Shown: piece after piece, positions 1 to 9,979 of the stretch | Layout: each line of letters begins with the position of its first letter | Position numbering within the stretch: the first letter of the stretch is position 1 | The notes under the pieces: model-generated | The model's input: the letters and a program-made list of their open reading frames with translations, nothing else | Told to the model about the DNA's origin: nothing | The model's database searches: none | Position numbers and translations under genes: made by a program | Assembly: GCF_012641265.1 (NCBI RefSeq) | Contig: NZ_JABAHZ010000001.1 | Coordinates: 1,116,001 to 1,180,000 of the forward strand | Source of the DNA: Chitinophaga eiseniae | GTDB taxonomy: Bacteria; Bacteroidota; Bacteroidia; Chitinophagales; Chitinophagaceae | DNA: 64,000 nucleotides | Reading direction: 5' to 3'

Positions 1-78
1 GTGGTGCGTTGCTCTGCGCTGTCCGGACTTTCCTTTTCGCTGAACAAGTCAGCGAAACGATAGCACGGTTTGTAGTTG
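1..78 (-). ncRNA. rnpB: RNase P RNA (rnpB), 5' part, cut by window edge
   Basis: Read on the minus strand, positions 31-12 give AAGGAAAGTCCGGACAGCGC, followed by AGAGCAACGCACCAC. This is the highly conserved 5' core of bacterial RNase P RNA (GGAAAGTCCGG ... AGAGCA). Just upstream lies a small hairpin (CGCTGA, loop, TCAGCG at about 57-40) in the place of P3. The RNA is the catalytic subunit that matures tRNA 5' ends. The 3' part lies outside the window, so P1 closure cannot be checked and the exact 5' end (about 70-85) is an estimate. Confidence 0.8.
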
Positions 79-99
79 AGGCGCGAAGGTAAGAAAATA

Positions 100-1149
100 T
101 TACCTAAACGTTATTTCTGTAGCGCCATATCCATATTTGGCGTGGTATTGATTAACGAAGTTGGCCACTTCCGGCGTTTGTCGCAATACCTGGTGAATTT
201 CATCCCGCAACTTTCCTTTACCCACGCCATGAATCACTACCAGGTTGTGCTGATGGTGACTGATAGCCAGTTCCAGGTACCGTTGAAAAGCATTGAGCTG
301 GATAGCCAGGATGGCAATATTGCTCAAACCTTTCCAGTTTTTTTCCAGCGCTTCTATATGCAAGTCTACCTCCTGTTTGGGAGTCAGCGAAGTTTCAGGC
401 TGCAGCTGTATTTTGCTCAACAGGCTGGCAAAGTTCCCGGATCCGATAGTGGTAACGGGCGCCTTCTTTTTAGGCTGCTCCGGTGTGGGCTCCGGTTCTG
501 GTTCTTTCTCCGGAAATTTATCAAATAAAGGATAGGTAATAGTGGCTTCTGCCTTGGTACGCAGCTGTTCCAGCTGCACAAACATTTGTTTTGCCTTTAT
601 TCTCCAGGTTTTCTTCACAGAAGTAGCCAGCTTGGGTTGTGGCTCTTTCAGGAAGAAAGTAAACTCGAAACGGGGATTGTCGTTCAGTGATTCAAACAGC
701 AGGTCTGCCAGGTAGAAATGATTGTAAGGCTGGATCTCATTCTTTATTTCCAGATCCAGCTGATTGTTCAGCCAGATCTGAAAATAGAAACGCATGGCAT
801 GCGGAGTATCGTTGAACAGGTGAAACTTCATCAGTTTCACTGTTTCATCTAAACCGTCCATCTGGTATACCGGTAAAACAGACAGGAACATGCCTTTATC
901 TGTTTTAAACACTTCATACTTGCTTCTGTCTACTTTGATTTCATCGCCGGGAATGAGCCGCGGCTTTTCCTTTACCAGCTTCTGCTGGGTAAAACGATGG
1001 AAATATGGGAAGTCTATCTGGTCGAGATACACCGGGAAAGATGTCCCTTTTATCTCGATCATTACCATGTTATCATTCACCAGTTCAACAACCGTTCCTT
1101 CTTCTTTTGAGCTCAACAGCAGTATCCTGTCGCCTATTTGGTATTTCAT
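100..1149 (-). CDS. DUF2027 domain / Smr domain protein
   Basis: 349 residues from the ATG at 1149. An upstream in-frame extension to 1311 would run into the DoxX gene and adds no conserved sequence, so I chose the start at MKYQIGDR. The N-terminal part starts with a short beta-rich segment (KYQIGDRILLLSSKEEGTVVE) typical of the Bacteroidota DUF2027/Smr proteins, then a central region and a Pro/Glu/Lys-rich linker. The last roughly 90 residues are a Smr domain with VDLHIEAL in place of LDLHG and the glycine motif HGVGKGKLRDEI. Smr domains are found in MutS2 and in nucleases acting on DNA or collided ribosomes; the role of this stand-alone form is unknown. It lies between rnpB and doxX on the same strand. 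Confidence 0.8.
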   Translation of the reverse strand: MKYQIGDRILLLSSKEEGTVVELVNDNMVMIEIKGTSFPVYLDQIDFPYFHRFTQQKLVKEKPRLIPGDEIKVDRSKYEVFKTDKGMFLSVLPVYQMDGLDETVKLMKFHLFNDTPHAMRFYFQIWLNNQLDLEIKNEIQPYNHFYLADLLFESLNDNPRFEFTFFLKEPQPKLATSVKKTWRIKAKQMFVQLEQLRTKAEATITYPLFDKFPEKEPEPEPTPEQPKKKAPVTTIGSGNFASLLSKIQLQPETSLTPKQEVDLHIEALEKNWKGLSNIAILAIQLNAFQRYLELAISHHQHNLVVIHGVGKGKLRDEIHQVLRQTPEVANFVNQYHAKYGYGATEITFR

Positions 1150-1216
1150 AATTGCATTCTTCAGACTGCAAAAATAGAAATTTGAAAGGATATGCGGGCC
1201 ACAGATATCCGGAATA

Positions 1217-1681
1217 TCAGAAGTCGATATACTTGTGGTTGCGTTTTTCCGGATGCCGGCGCATATAGTCATCGACAGAAATGCGGCCGCTTCCTTCCAC
1301 CAGGAAGACAATCAGTAACAGGAGCACTATGATTGCAAGGCCTGTAGAAGGATATACATTAAATAACCTGGTAGGAGAATGTACAAAGAAAACGGCGCCC
1401 AGAAGGATGGGTATGTTGACGATCACGGAAAACCGTGTCACCAGCCCCATGGCTATGAATAAACCGCCAACCGTGTGAGCAAATACAATATAGTGCCCCA
1501 GTATGATCGACATGGCCGCCATTGTAGGCCGCTGACTGATCATAGACACCAAAGCATCTCTGTCCATCACAAACAGGACACCCATTCCCATGAGAAATAC
1601 GCCCAGCAGAATGCGTACTGCACTCAGCCAATTGGGGCTATGAGTATCGCCCCAGTGTTCAACCCGTTGTAGCATGTTCAT
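1217..1681 (-). CDS. DoxX family membrane protein
   Basis: 154 residues with four predicted hydrophobic segments (about 20-40, 55-75, 80-105, 115-135) and the usual DoxX pattern: an RILLGVFLMGMG start of helix 1, a central AHTVGGLFIAMGLVTR stretch and a short charged C-terminus. DoxX proteins are small inner-membrane proteins, some linked to thiosulfate:quinone oxidation or redox stress, but most members have no proven function. The gene stands alone, 68 bases upstream of the Smr gene, and lies downstream of the permease with a hairpin in between. Confidence 0.8.
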   Translation of the reverse strand: MNMLQRVEHWGDTHSPNWLSAVRILLGVFLMGMGVLFVMDRDALVSMISQRPTMAAMSIILGHYIVFAHTVGGLFIAMGLVTRFSVIVNIPILLGAVFFVHSPTRLFNVYPSTGLAIIVLLLLIVFLVEGSGRISVDDYMRRHPEKRNHKYIDF

Positions 1682-1752
1682 AAAATATAAATTTTAAGAT
1701 CAAAGAGCTACTGTGAAGTTACGAAAAAGGGAAAAGCGGAATGCATATAACT

Positions 1753-1799
1753 ATTACGGGGAGATGAGAACAGGTAACCAGTTCTCATCTCCCCGTAAT
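1753..1799. terminator. Perfect 19-bp inverted repeat, likely terminator
   Basis: Arms 1753-1771 and 1781-1799 are perfect reverse complements around a 9-base loop. The hairpin sits 18 bases after the stop of the permease gene and before the doxX promoter region. There is no strong T run on either side, so termination is inferred from position and stem strength. Confidence 0.6.
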
Positions 1800-1816
1800 T
1801 ATGTATAAAGTACGGC

Positions 1817-3457
1817 TTACGCCTGTTTTTCCTTTACCGCCAGTTTACTATGCGAATAGCTATAGCCTATGTAAATCACTAAGCCTATCGCCAGCCAGAT
1901 AGAAAATACGATCCAGTTCTTCAAGGCTATTTCTGTCATCAGGTAAAAGCAGCTTAGCATACCTAATACCGGTATCAACGAGAGTTTGCGGGTAACGGAG
2001 AGGTAGGAAATGATCAGGGTTACCACCACAAACAGGTAGAAAGGAATATTATGTTTCCATACATTCCACCCTCCTTCCATAGACAGTTTGATTAATATTT
2101 CTTTGTTAAACAGGATAATCAGACCGACTACCAGTGCTGGAACAATCCATTGCCCGTTGATATAAGGCAGTTGAAAGCGTTTGGTAGCAGCTTTTTCCTC
2201 CCGGGGAAGCAGCAATACGCCGCCGCATACCAGGATAAAGGCAAACAGGGTACCGATGCTGGTGAGGTCTGTTACAATCGTCAGGTTGAGGAACAGCGCC
2301 GGGATACCTACCAGCAAGCCGGTTATAATAGTAGCGTAGGAAGGCGTTTTAAACCGGCGGTGGATCGTGCTAAACCGGCGGGGCAATAACCCATCGCGGC
2401 TCATGCTCATCCAGATACGGGGCTGACCAATCTGGAACACCAGCAATACGCTGGTGGTAGCCACCACTGCACTCACAGATATGAGGTAGCTGATCCATGG
2501 TAAATGTACCTGGTCAAAAACGAATGCCAGGGGGTCATCTACCTTCAGGTTATAAAACGGCACCATACCTGTCAGCACAAAAGAAATCAGCACATATAAT
2601 ACCGTACAGATAATAAGGGAATAAATCATGCCTTTGGGCAAATCCCGCTGTGGGTTGGCACACTCTTCCGCAGTAGTACTAACTGCGTCAAAGCCAATAT
2701 AAGCGAAAAATACGGCCGATACCCCCTTCATGACACCGGAGAACCCATTAGGCATAAAAGGCGACCAATTGGCCTTATTTACGTAGAAAAAACCTACTAC
2801 GATGACAAAGAGGATCACCAGTATTTTGAGGGCCACCATGAAGTTGGCGCTCCGTTTACTTTCCTGGATACCTACATAAGCCAGGTAAGTAACAATTACC
2901 ACGATGATAAAGGCGGGCAGGTTAAGAATTATCGGGATACCGGCAATATGCGGGGCTGCGGCTATCAGGGCAGGACTGGCACTGTCGTAGTTGCTGGCCA
3001 GCCAGGGCGGCAGGCTCAATCCCAGGCCCCCAAGGAGGTTATTGAAATACCCGCTCCAGGAAATGGCCACGGCGATATTCCCGATAGCATATTCCAGGAT
3101 CAGCGCCCAACCTATCACCCAGGCGGCTAATTCTCCAAAAGTAACGTAAGAGTAAGTATAGGCACTACCGGATACCGGTACCCGGGAGGCAAATTCGGCG
3201 TAACAGAGGGCGGAAAATCCACAGGTAATCGCAGTAATCACAAATAACAGGGATACGCCCGGACCACCATGGAAAGAAGCTTCCCCGATGGTGGAAAAGA
3301 TACCGGCGCCAATAACCGCCGCAATTCCCATGGCAGTAAGGTCCTTTACTTTCAGCACTTTATGCATCCCCCCTGTTTCATGACCGTCTGCCAATCCATC
3401 TTTGGCATCTTTTAAAATAGTGGCAAGCGATTTTTTTCGAAACAGCGAATTAGACAT
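1817..3457 (-). CDS. APC-family amino acid permease
   Basis: 546 residues, about 12-14 hydrophobic helices. The N-terminal signature GIAAVIGAGIFSTIGEAS (first helix, the unwound GAGIF motif that binds substrate) and YAEFASRVPVSGSAYTY are characteristic of the APC superfamily. The length, the extra C-terminal helices and the FAYIGFDAVSTTAEECANPQRDLP motif resemble the cationic amino acid transporter (CAT/YfnA) branch. It should import amino acids across the inner membrane; the substrate cannot be read from sequence. It is monocistronic: 182 bases upstream have no gene and a hairpin follows. Confidence 0.88.
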   Translation of the reverse strand: MSNSLFRKKSLATILKDAKDGLADGHETGGMHKVLKVKDLTAMGIAAVIGAGIFSTIGEASFHGGPGVSLLFVITAITCGFSALCYAEFASRVPVSGSAYTYSYVTFGELAAWVIGWALILEYAIGNIAVAISWSGYFNNLLGGLGLSLPPWLASNYDSASPALIAAAPHIAGIPIILNLPAFIIVVIVTYLAYVGIQESKRSANFMVALKILVILFVIVVGFFYVNKANWSPFMPNGFSGVMKGVSAVFFAYIGFDAVSTTAEECANPQRDLPKGMIYSLIICTVLYVLISFVLTGMVPFYNLKVDDPLAFVFDQVHLPWISYLISVSAVVATTSVLLVFQIGQPRIWMSMSRDGLLPRRFSTIHRRFKTPSYATIITGLLVGIPALFLNLTIVTDLTSIGTLFAFILVCGGVLLLPREEKAATKRFQLPYINGQWIVPALVVGLIILFNKEILIKLSMEGGWNVWKHNIPFYLFVVVTLIISYLSVTRKLSLIPVLGMLSCFYLMTEIALKNWIVFSIWLAIGLVIYIGYSYSHSKLAVKEKQA

Positions 3458-3639
3458 TGGCTAAGGAATTACGTGTTACAGTTTGGCTTTTAATGTAATT
3501 TAAAAAAATCCTGTCCTGGTAAAATAAAAATGCTGATTACCCTGATTAAATCTTTCAGAAAAAAATCAGTGTAAACAGCATTCTCACTTTCATCCTGAAT
3601 AAGACAAGCGCGAATATAACGCGAATTTGAATACAAAAC

Positions 3640-4614
3640 TTATTGCTGGCGGTTTAACAGGTAGTTGGCCAGATCCATCAGCGGCGCCTTGCGGGACGAC
3701 AGTACTGCGATATGATCGAGGCTCTGGAAGGCCAGCTGGGTAAAGCGTTCTTTTTCCTTTTCGGCCCACTCATCTACCTTGCAGGCGCGGAACAGCTCCA
3801 ATACCCTTTCTACCTTGTTTGCCGGCGATGTTTCCATTAACCGGATCAGTTCAGCCTTTTGCGCTGCATTGCACAGTTCAAAAGCCTTGAGTAAAAGGAA
3901 CGTTTTCTTATTCACCAGGATATCGCCTCCCTGTTGTTTTCCAAATTTTTCGGGATCTCCGAAAGCATCGAGGTAGTCGTCCTGGATCTGGAAAGCAATA
4001 CCTACATTTTTGCCGAAGTTATACAGGTGTTGCTGGTTGCCCTCTCCGGCGCCGCCGATGATAGCGCCCAGCTGCAGGCTGGCGGCCAGCAATACCGAAG
4101 TTTTAAGGCCAATCATGTTTACATAGTCATCGTATTGCACCGCTTCCGGGTCCATGGTTTCGAAGTCCATGTCCAGCTGCTGACCTTCGCATACTTCGAT
4201 AGCCGCTTTATTAAAAACGCTGATGATCTTTTGTTTGTAATGTGCCTGTACCTTGTTCAGGCGTTCGTATACATTGATCAGCATCACATCGCCGGCCAGG
4301 ATAGCGGCCGGGTCGCCATACACCGTATGTACCGTGGGCTTACCGCGACGAAGCGGCGCTTTATCCATGATATCATCATGCACCAGGGTGAAATTATGGA
4401 AAAGTTCAACAGCGCTTCCCACTTCCAATGCATCCGGGCGCAGGGCATCAAACAACTCATTTCCCATCAAACACAATACCGGCCGGATTCTTTTACCACC
4501 TATTCCCAAAATATGAGAGGCCGCGTCATACAGTTTCCGGGGGTGTTCCGGAAAATGTTGCTGATTAAAATGTTGACTAAACTGGGCTATTAAATCTTGA
4601 AATGACTGCATCAC
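3640..4614 (-). CDS. Polyprenyl diphosphate synthase
   Basis: 324 residues. Contains both aspartate-rich motifs of trans-isoprenyl diphosphate synthases: LVHDDIMDKAPLRRGKPT (FARM, about residue 75) and QIQDDYLDAFGD (SARM, about residue 210), plus GGKRIRP near residue 40. It condenses isopentenyl diphosphate with an allylic primer; the small residues before FARM suggest a product longer than C15, possibly the octa- or hepta-prenyl tail of menaquinone, but chain length is inference. Last gene of the bioD-lpxK-rnr operon, 17 bases after rnr. Confidence 0.88.
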   Translation of the reverse strand: MMQSFQDLIAQFSQHFNQQHFPEHPRKLYDAASHILGIGGKRIRPVLCLMGNELFDALRPDALEVGSAVELFHNFTLVHDDIMDKAPLRRGKPTVHTVYGDPAAILAGDVMLINVYERLNKVQAHYKQKIISVFNKAAIEVCEGQQLDMDFETMDPEAVQYDDYVNMIGLKTSVLLAASLQLGAIIGGAGEGNQQHLYNFGKNVGIAFQIQDDYLDAFGDPEKFGKQQGGDILVNKKTFLLLKAFELCNAAQKAELIRLMETSPANKVERVLELFRACKVDEWAEKEKERFTQLAFQSLDHIAVLSSRKAPLMDLANYLLNRQQ

Positions 4615-4631
4615 TCTTGGCTCGGATTTTA

Positions 4632-7600
4632 TTATTTACTCTTTTTCTTTGTTGTTTTTTTATTGACCGGTTTAGCGTTTGCTTTTTTAGCTGCTTTGGT
4701 AGCCACTTTCGCCACCGCTTTCTTTGCAGGCGCTTTGGTTACTGCAGCTTTCTTCGCGGGTTTAGGAGCTACTTTCTTCGCGGGTGCTTTGGCCACCGTG
4801 GTTTTCTTAGCCGGTTTAGCAGCTACTTTTGCCACCGCTTTCTTCACAGGCGCTTTAGCTACATTGGCTTTCTTAGCTGGTTTAGCAGCTACTTTTGCCG
4901 TTGCTTTCTTCGCAGGCACTTTCGTTACAGTGGCTTTCTTAGCCGGTTTAGCAGCCACTTTTACCACTGCTTTCTTCGCAGGTGCTTTCGTTACAGCGGC
5001 TTTCTTAGCCGGTTTGGCAGCCACTTTTGCCGTTGCTTTTTTTACTGGCGCTTTGGTTACAGCAGCTTTCTTCGCCGGTTTAGCAGCTACTTTTGCCACC
5101 GCTTTCTTCGCAGGCGCTTTGGTTACAGCGGCTTTCTTAGCTGGTGTTTTTGCTACCGGAGCAGGTTTAGCAGCCGGCTTCGCCGTTGTTTTCCTGGCTG
5201 GTGCTTTCGCTGCAGTAACTGGCTTAGCGGCTACTTTATCAATAGCTTTCTTCACCGGCGCTTTCACTTCTTCCTTACTAACAGCCGTCTCCTTAACAGG
5301 TGCTGGTGTAGCAGGTTTTGCTGGTTCCGGTGCAGGAGTGCCTACTGGCGCAGGCGCAGCTGTTACTGTGACGGGCTTTTGTTCTTTCTGTTTCTTCGCT
5401 TTCTTTTCCCGCGCAGCAGGTTGAGACACTACAGGATTAACCGGCTCTGTTACAGGCGTAACGGGCACCATATGGGTTTCTGCCACCACCTGGTCTACTA
5501 CTGGCACTGGCTCTGCCTCAATGCGGGGCGCTTCATGTGTTTTAGGCGCGGGTGCATGTTCCCATGGTCTGCGTTGCTTGTCGGCACGGAATTTTTCTTT
5601 TTTCCGTTTACGTTCATCGCGACGTTGTTCCCTGCGTTGTTCATCACGGCGCTTAGGTTGGAAGGCGCCAGGAGCGGCAGGTACACCTGTGCCGGTGAGT
5701 TCATCTTCCAGGTCATAGTCCAGCTGGCGTTTGGCCAGGTTGGATGCTACCACCCGGATACTTACCTTCTCGCCTATACGAAACTTGCGACCGGTGCGTT
5801 GTCCCACCAGGGCGTATTCTCCTTCGTTGTACTGAAAATCTTCCCGCCTGTTGAGGTTATGAATACTGATCAGTCCTTCGCATTTGGTATCCATGGTTTC
5901 CACCCAGAAGCCGAAATGCGCCACGCCACTGATCACGCCTTCAAAGGTGTGACCAATGAACTGCTGCATGTATTCCACCTGTTTATATTTATTACCGGCT
6001 CTTTCTGCTTCCATAGCCTTACGTTCCATCTCCGAGCTGTGTTTGCATTTCTGCTCCATTTGCTTATCGGGGCGTACGCTGTTGGCCAGGCATTCTGCCA
6101 GTACGCGATGCACCAGTACGTCGGGGTAGCGACGTATAGGCGAGGTAAAGTGGCAATAATCTTCAAAGCCGAGGCCATAGTGGCCTATGTTATCTACCGT
6201 ATAAATAGCCTTCGCCATGGTACGGATACCGAGCGTTTCCAGCACCGGCTGTTCCGGCCGGCCTTTTACCCGGGCCAGCATATTATTAAATGATTCCGCA
6301 ATGGTTTCCGGCCCGCTGAGATCGAATTTGTAACCAAACTTGCCTGCAAACAGGGCAAAGGTTTTCAACTTTTCCGGATCCGGCGTATCATGCACGCGAT
6401 ATGGGAAAGGAATAGGCTGTTTATTAATTCTCAGTTTTGCTACAAAGGCTGCAATGGTTTTATTGGCCAGCAGCATAAACTCTTCGATCAGCTGGTGGGC
6501 TTCCTTGCTTTCTTTGACCACAATCCCAATGGGCTTACCTGTTTCATCCAGTTTAAAACGTACTTCCTGGGAAGAGAAGTTGATAGCTCCCTTCTCAAAA
6601 CGTTGTGCACGGAGGTTTTGAGCAATCCTGTTCAGCAGCAGTACTTCATTCCGGTAAAGACCTTCTTTCGTTTCTATAATATCCTGTACCTCTTCATAGG
6701 TAAAGCGATGGTCGGAATGAATGACCGTCCGCCCAATCCAGTGTTGTTTTATTTCTCCTTTATCGGTCATCTGGAACATGGCCGAGAAGGTGAGTTTATC
6801 TTCATGCGGGCGCAGGGAGCAAAGTTCATTGGATATTTTTTCGGGCAACATCGGCAGCACCCTGTCTGGCAGGTATACCGACGTGGCGCGTTTATCGGCC
6901 TCCTTATCCAGTTCCGTTCCGGGCAATACATAATGACTTACGTCTGCGATGTGTACGCCTACCTCATACAGCCCGCTTTTCAACAGGCGAAGGGAAATGG
7001 CATCATCAAAATCCTTTGCATCCACCGGGTCGATGGTCATGGTGAGAAATTTGCGGATATCCTTGCGATTACGTACTTCCGTTTCCGTTATATTTTCCTG
7101 GAGATGGTCTAACTCGGCCATGACTTCTTTGGGGAAGTTGAGCGGGAAGCCTGCTTCGATGAGGATTTCCTTCATCGCCAGGTCGTTGGTATTGGTAGCG
7201 TCCAGTATTTCTATGATTTCGCCTACCGGTTTGCGGGATTTCTCGCCCCAGGCCACTATTTTCACCACAGCTTTATCGCCGCTCTTGGCAGTTCCGAGGG
7301 AATTGGCGGGGATATAAATATCCGGCATAAACAATCCCTTTTCAGGGATCAGGAAAGCAAAGCTCTTGCTGACCTGGAGGGTGCCGGTAAATTCGGTTTT
7401 ATTTCGTTTAAGGATGTCTGTTACAATGCCTTCCATGCGGGTGCCATTGTTACGATCTTGCTTCAATACATCTACCAGTACTTCATCCCTGTCGAGGGCG
7501 GTCTGCAGGTTTTTCTGCTTCACCATGATATCTTTGGTCAGGCCTTCCACGATTACAAAAGCCATTCCTGACTTTGTTACTTCCACAATGCCTTTAAAGG

Positions 7601-7667
7601 TTTTCTTCTGGGTATTTTGGTGGTTATGGTGATGACTCCCTTTTTTATTTTTCTTTTTTCTACTCAT
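4632..7667 (-). CDS. rnr: Ribonuclease R with long Lys/Ala/Pro repeat tail
   Basis: 1011 residues against about 700-800 for the usual enzyme. A basic, His-rich start (HHHNH at 12-16) is followed by two cold-shock-like domains (about 23-155), the RNB catalytic domain (about 200-530) with [10 protein letters not shown] at 213-222 supplying the metal-binding aspartates, and an S1 domain (about 572-655). This is a processive 3'-5' exoribonuclease that degrades structured RNA. From about residue 660 comes a low-complexity tail rich in K, A, P, T and V; residues 847-996 are seven near-identical units of mostly 22 residues (consensus [20 protein letters not shown] + KA), like eukaryotic histone H1 or bacterial Hc/AlgP tails. 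The reading frame is intact to its TAA stop. Operon: 15 bases after lpxK, 17 before the prenyl synthase. Confidence 0.93.
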   Translation of the reverse strand: MSRKKKNKKGSHHHNHQNTQKKTFKGIVEVTKSGMAFVIVEGLTKDIMVKQKNLQTALDRDEVLVDVLKQDRNNGTRMEGIVTDILKRNKTEFTGTLQVSKSFAFLIPEKGLFMPDIYIPANSLGTAKSGDKAVVKIVAWGEKSRKPVGEIIEILDATNTNDLAMKEILIEAGFPLNFPKEVMAELDHLQENITETEVRNRKDIRKFLTMTIDPVDAKDFDDAISLRLLKSGLYEVGVHIADVSHYVLPGTELDKEADKRATSVYLPDRVLPMLPEKISNELCSLRPHEDKLTFSAMFQMTDKGEIKQHWIGRTVIHSDHRFTYEEVQDIIETKEGLYRNEVLLLNRIAQNLRAQRFEKGAINFSSQEVRFKLDETGKPIGIVVKESKEAHQLIEEFMLLANKTIAAFVAKLRINKQPIPFPYRVHDTPDPEKLKTFALFAGKFGYKFDLSGPETIAESFNNMLARVKGRPEQPVLETLGIRTMAKAIYTVDNIGHYGLGFEDYCHFTSPIRRYPDVLVHRVLAECLANSVRPDKQMEQKCKHSSEMERKAMEAERAGNKYKQVEYMQQFIGHTFEGVISGVAHFGFWVETMDTKCEGLISIHNLNRREDFQYNEGEYALVGQRTGRKFRIGEKVSIRVVASNLAKRQLDYDLEDELTGTGVPAAPGAFQPKRRDEQRREQRRDERKRKKEKFRADKQRRPWEHAPAPKTHEAPRIEAEPVPVVDQVVAETHMVPVTPVTEPVNPVVSQPAAREKKAKKQKEQKPVTVTAAPAPVGTPAPEPAKPATPAPVKETAVSKEEVKAPVKKAIDKVAAKPVTAAKAPARKTTAKPAAKPAPVAKTPAKKAAVTKAPAKKAVAKVAAKPAKKAAVTKAPVKKATAKVAAKPAKKAAVTKAPAKKAVVKVAAKPAKKATVTKVPAKKATAKVAAKPAKKANVAKAPVKKAVAKVAAKPAKKTTVAKAPAKKVAPKPAKKAAVTKAPAKKAVAKVATKAAKKANAKPVNKKTTKKKSK
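4680..5129 (-). repeat. 66-bp tandem repeats coding the RNase R tail
   Basis: Six 66-bp units and one of 54 bp in direct tandem, coding 22- and 18-residue units of the RNase R tail (residues 847-996). Units differ mostly by conservative changes (A/V, T/A, N/T), and their DNA is similar enough for slipped-strand or recombination length change. The strong bias also gives long open frames on the opposite strand (for example 4663-5424), which are not genes. Confidence 0.85.
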
Positions 7668-7682
7668 GTTAGTCGTAAGTTA

Positions 7683-8753
7683 TCATTGACCCGGAGCTGG
7701 CAGGTGCCGGCTTATGTAGTCAAAAATAAAGTTATTAAATAATTCTGCTTCCCCGAAGAGGAAAGATACTTCCACAGGAATAACAGCCATGCGGAGGTTT
7801 TGTTCTGCCAGCTCCTTTTTCAGCAGGTGTAGCCTCACTGCATCCTTTTCGGTGGTGATGACAATCTTTTCGGTACCTGGCAAGTCGCTGCATTCTTTTT
7901 TGATTTTTGTGATATCTTTTTCTGTGTAATAATAGTGATCGGGAAAGGACAAGAGGTAAACCTGGTCATAACGCCGTTTCAGTTCATCGAGCAATGGTTC
8001 GGGCCTTGCTATACCACAAGCCAGCAATACAGTTGCTGATGGGGGGATTTCCACCGGTTGATGGGTTACCATATCGGACAGGGCGCCGTACTGCAAGGTA
8101 GTGAAAAAGAGCCGCTGATGAGGCAAAGGGTTAATTTCTTTTTCCAGGGCTGCCTTTTCTGCCCGGCTCATATCCGGCGGACACTTGGATACGATGATAC
8201 AGTTGGCGCGTTGATAACCGGCCCGGCCCTCTCTAAGTCGGCCGAAGGGCACCACATGATCGCGGGTAAACAGGCGGCTGTAATCGGTGATCATGATATT
8301 CATGCCTGGCTTAATAGAGCGGTGCTGGAAGGCATCGTCGAGCAATATCACCTGGGTGTTGGGTTCATCGCCCAGCAACTGGGGAATAGCCAGCATCCTT
8401 TCTTCCCCTACGCAGACTTTGATATCGGGGAATTTATCATGAAACTGCATCGGTTCATCCCCGATATCTGCAGCGGTACTATGTTCATCGGCCAGCAGGT
8501 AGCCGCTGGTACGGCGATTATACCCCCGGCTGAGGGTGGCTACGTTGAGATGGTCTTTGAGCAGGCGGATCATATATTCCACATGCGGCGTTTTACCGGT
8601 ACCTCCTACAGAAAGGTTGCCGGCGGCAATAACCGGCAGGTCAAACTCCACGGCGGTCAGCAGTCCTTTGTCATAGAAGCGGTTACGGATCCACATCACC
8701 AGGCCATACAGCAGGGAAAAGGGGTATAAAAGAAAATTCAGGTATCTGAGCAC
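7683..8753 (-). CDS. lpxK: Tetraacyldisaccharide 4'-kinase
   Basis: 356 residues. The N-terminal helix anchors the protein to the inner membrane, followed by the P-loop AGNLSVGGTGKTPHVEYM at about 45-62, the conserved TLSRGY at about 74-79, and a lipid A kinase core with LLDDAFQHR at about 137-145. It phosphorylates the 4' position of the lipid A disaccharide precursor, so the organism makes lipopolysaccharide. The gene lies 6 bases after the cyclo-ligase and 15 before rnr, in the same operon. Confidence 0.92.
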   Translation of the reverse strand: MLRYLNFLLYPFSLLYGLVMWIRNRFYDKGLLTAVEFDLPVIAAGNLSVGGTGKTPHVEYMIRLLKDHLNVATLSRGYNRRTSGYLLADEHSTAADIGDEPMQFHDKFPDIKVCVGEERMLAIPQLLGDEPNTQVILLDDAFQHRSIKPGMNIMITDYSRLFTRDHVVPFGRLREGRAGYQRANCIIVSKCPPDMSRAEKAALEKEINPLPHQRLFFTTLQYGALSDMVTHQPVEIPPSATVLLACGIARPEPLLDELKRRYDQVYLLSFPDHYYYTEKDITKIKKECSDLPGTEKIVITTEKDAVRLHLLKKELAEQNLRMAVIPVEVSFLFGEAELFNNFIFDYISRHLPAPGQ

Positions 8754-8759
8754 TGTTGT

Positions 8760-9332
8760 TTATTTAAATTGATAAATATGATCCGGGGTCACCACCGTTT
8801 GCAGCGGAATATCCCAGGGATCTACATCCTGGATGGCGGGCACAGGTTCAAACAGGGACAATCCCACCGTATGCGCCTCCGGGCATTGCTGCAGAAAACG
8901 GTCGTACATACCTTTGCCGTATCCTACCCGTTGCCCTTTCCGGTCGAAGGCCAGTAAAGGTACAAAGATGAGGTCTATATCAGCCGGTTGTACTTCCTCC
9001 CCATGCTCGGGTTCGGGGATGCCAAACTGGTTTTTGACAAGGATGGTATTGGTTTTCCAGAGATAGTGGATCATGTCGCCTGTTTTCATGTCCGACCGGG
9101 AAAGCACCCATTGCAGGCCGGGTTGTTCCTCCCGCAGCCATTTTACCAGCGGCCAGGTATCGGCTTCCTTTTTTTCTGAAATGGGCAGGAAAACATGCGC
9201 CATCCGGAAACGGCTGTAATCCAGCTGCCGGCAGCGGTCCAGCAGCCGCCCGTTCAGGTCCAGGGCCGTATCGTCGTCCATATTGAGCCGCAGCTCCAGG
9301 AAATGTTTTCGTATATCCTTTTTAGTGGTCAT
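8760..9332 (-). CDS. 5-formyltetrahydrofolate cyclo-ligase
   Basis: 190 residues, the family's usual length. An N-terminal basic helix with KKDIRKHFLELR is followed by the C-terminal signature VPLLAFDRKGQRVGYGKGMYDRFL (about 135-158), the nucleotide and folate binding loop of the ygfA/MTHFS family. It converts 5-formyl-THF to 5,10-methenyl-THF using ATP. Its ATG overlaps the bioD stop in an ATGA arrangement (9329-9332), so translation is probably coupled. Confidence 0.9.
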   Translation of the reverse strand: MTTKKDIRKHFLELRLNMDDDTALDLNGRLLDRCRQLDYSRFRMAHVFLPISEKKEADTWPLVKWLREEQPGLQWVLSRSDMKTGDMIHYLWKTNTILVKNQFGIPEPEHGEEVQPADIDLIFVPLLAFDRKGQRVGYGKGMYDRFLQQCPEAHTVGLSLFEPVPAIQDVDPWDIPLQTVVTPDHIYQFK

Positions 9333-9973
9333 GCCATTAAAGTATGCAGCGAGGCAGACAACAACTGTGCCTGTTGTTGTACAAATGCCTTATCTACAGG
9401 ATCGGCCAGCGGGATACGCCCCACTTTGGGAAAGCCGCTCCAGCGTACAATATCGTCTTCATTGGTGTGATAATCGCCGTTAAACACCCATCCAATAACG
9501 GGTACGCCTGTATGTTGCAACACCCTCGCAGTAAGCATTGCGTGATTAATGCTCCCCAGGTAATTCTGCGCCACCACCAGCACTTTCGCTTCCAGCGCCA
9601 GGATCAGGTCGAGGGTCGACAGTGTTTCATTAATGGGTACCAGCAATCCCCCGGCGCCTTCCATTACCAGCGCCCGGTTCCTGGGCTGGTATTGTTTCGA
9701 CAAGGCCACGATGCGGTCGATATCAATATTTTTATTTTCCAGCCGGGCTGCCAGGTGCGGAGAGGCAGGTGCCTGCAGTAACCAGGCCTCCGGGTGACAA
9801 ACTGACACGTTATTGGATAACAGGCTGCCGACAGTATCCGTATCTGTGCCTTCCAGCAACCCTGTTTGAACAGGTTTCCAATAATCTGCCTGCAACGCTT
9901 CGGTTATACAGGCTGCACTGATCGTTTTTCCCACGCCGGTTCCTATACCGGTAATAAATATGCATTCACTCAT
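9329..9973 (-). CDS. bioD: Dethiobiotin synthetase
   Basis: 214 residues from the ATG at 9973. The upstream in-frame TTG at 9982 lies inside the likely -7 promoter element, so I reject it. Motifs: ITGIGTGVGKT (P-loop, residues 7-17), KPVQTG (residues about 35-40) and EGAGGLLVP (about 105-113). It closes the ureido ring of biotin from diaminopelargonate, CO2 and ATP. First gene of the operon with folate cyclo-ligase, lpxK, rnr and the prenyl synthase; no other bio genes are in the window. Confidence 0.92.
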   Translation of the reverse strand: MSECIFITGIGTGVGKTISAACITEALQADYWKPVQTGLLEGTDTDTVGSLLSNNVSVCHPEAWLLQAPASPHLAARLENKNIDIDRIVALSKQYQPRNRALVMEGAGGLLVPINETLSTLDLILALEAKVLVVAQNYLGSINHAMLTARVLQHTGVPVIGWVFNGDYHTNEDDIVRWSGFPKVGRIPLADPVDKAFVQQQAQLLSASLHTLMA

Positions 9974-9979
9974 TGGCAG

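Noticed and set aside
1150..1311. 54-residue N-terminal extension of the Smr protein
   Set aside because: It overlaps the 3' end of the DoxX gene in another frame and has no conserved content; the start at 1149 fits the domain.
4680..5129. Tandem 66-bp units considered as a CRISPR-like array
   Set aside because: Units are contiguous, have no unique spacers and are in frame with RNase R.
4602..6293. Long open frames on the plus strand across the RNase R gene, including 4663-5424
   Set aside because: They are antisense to rnr and arise from the Lys/Ala/Pro repeat composition (reverse complement gives alanine/phenylalanine-rich text). No recognised domain or start signal.
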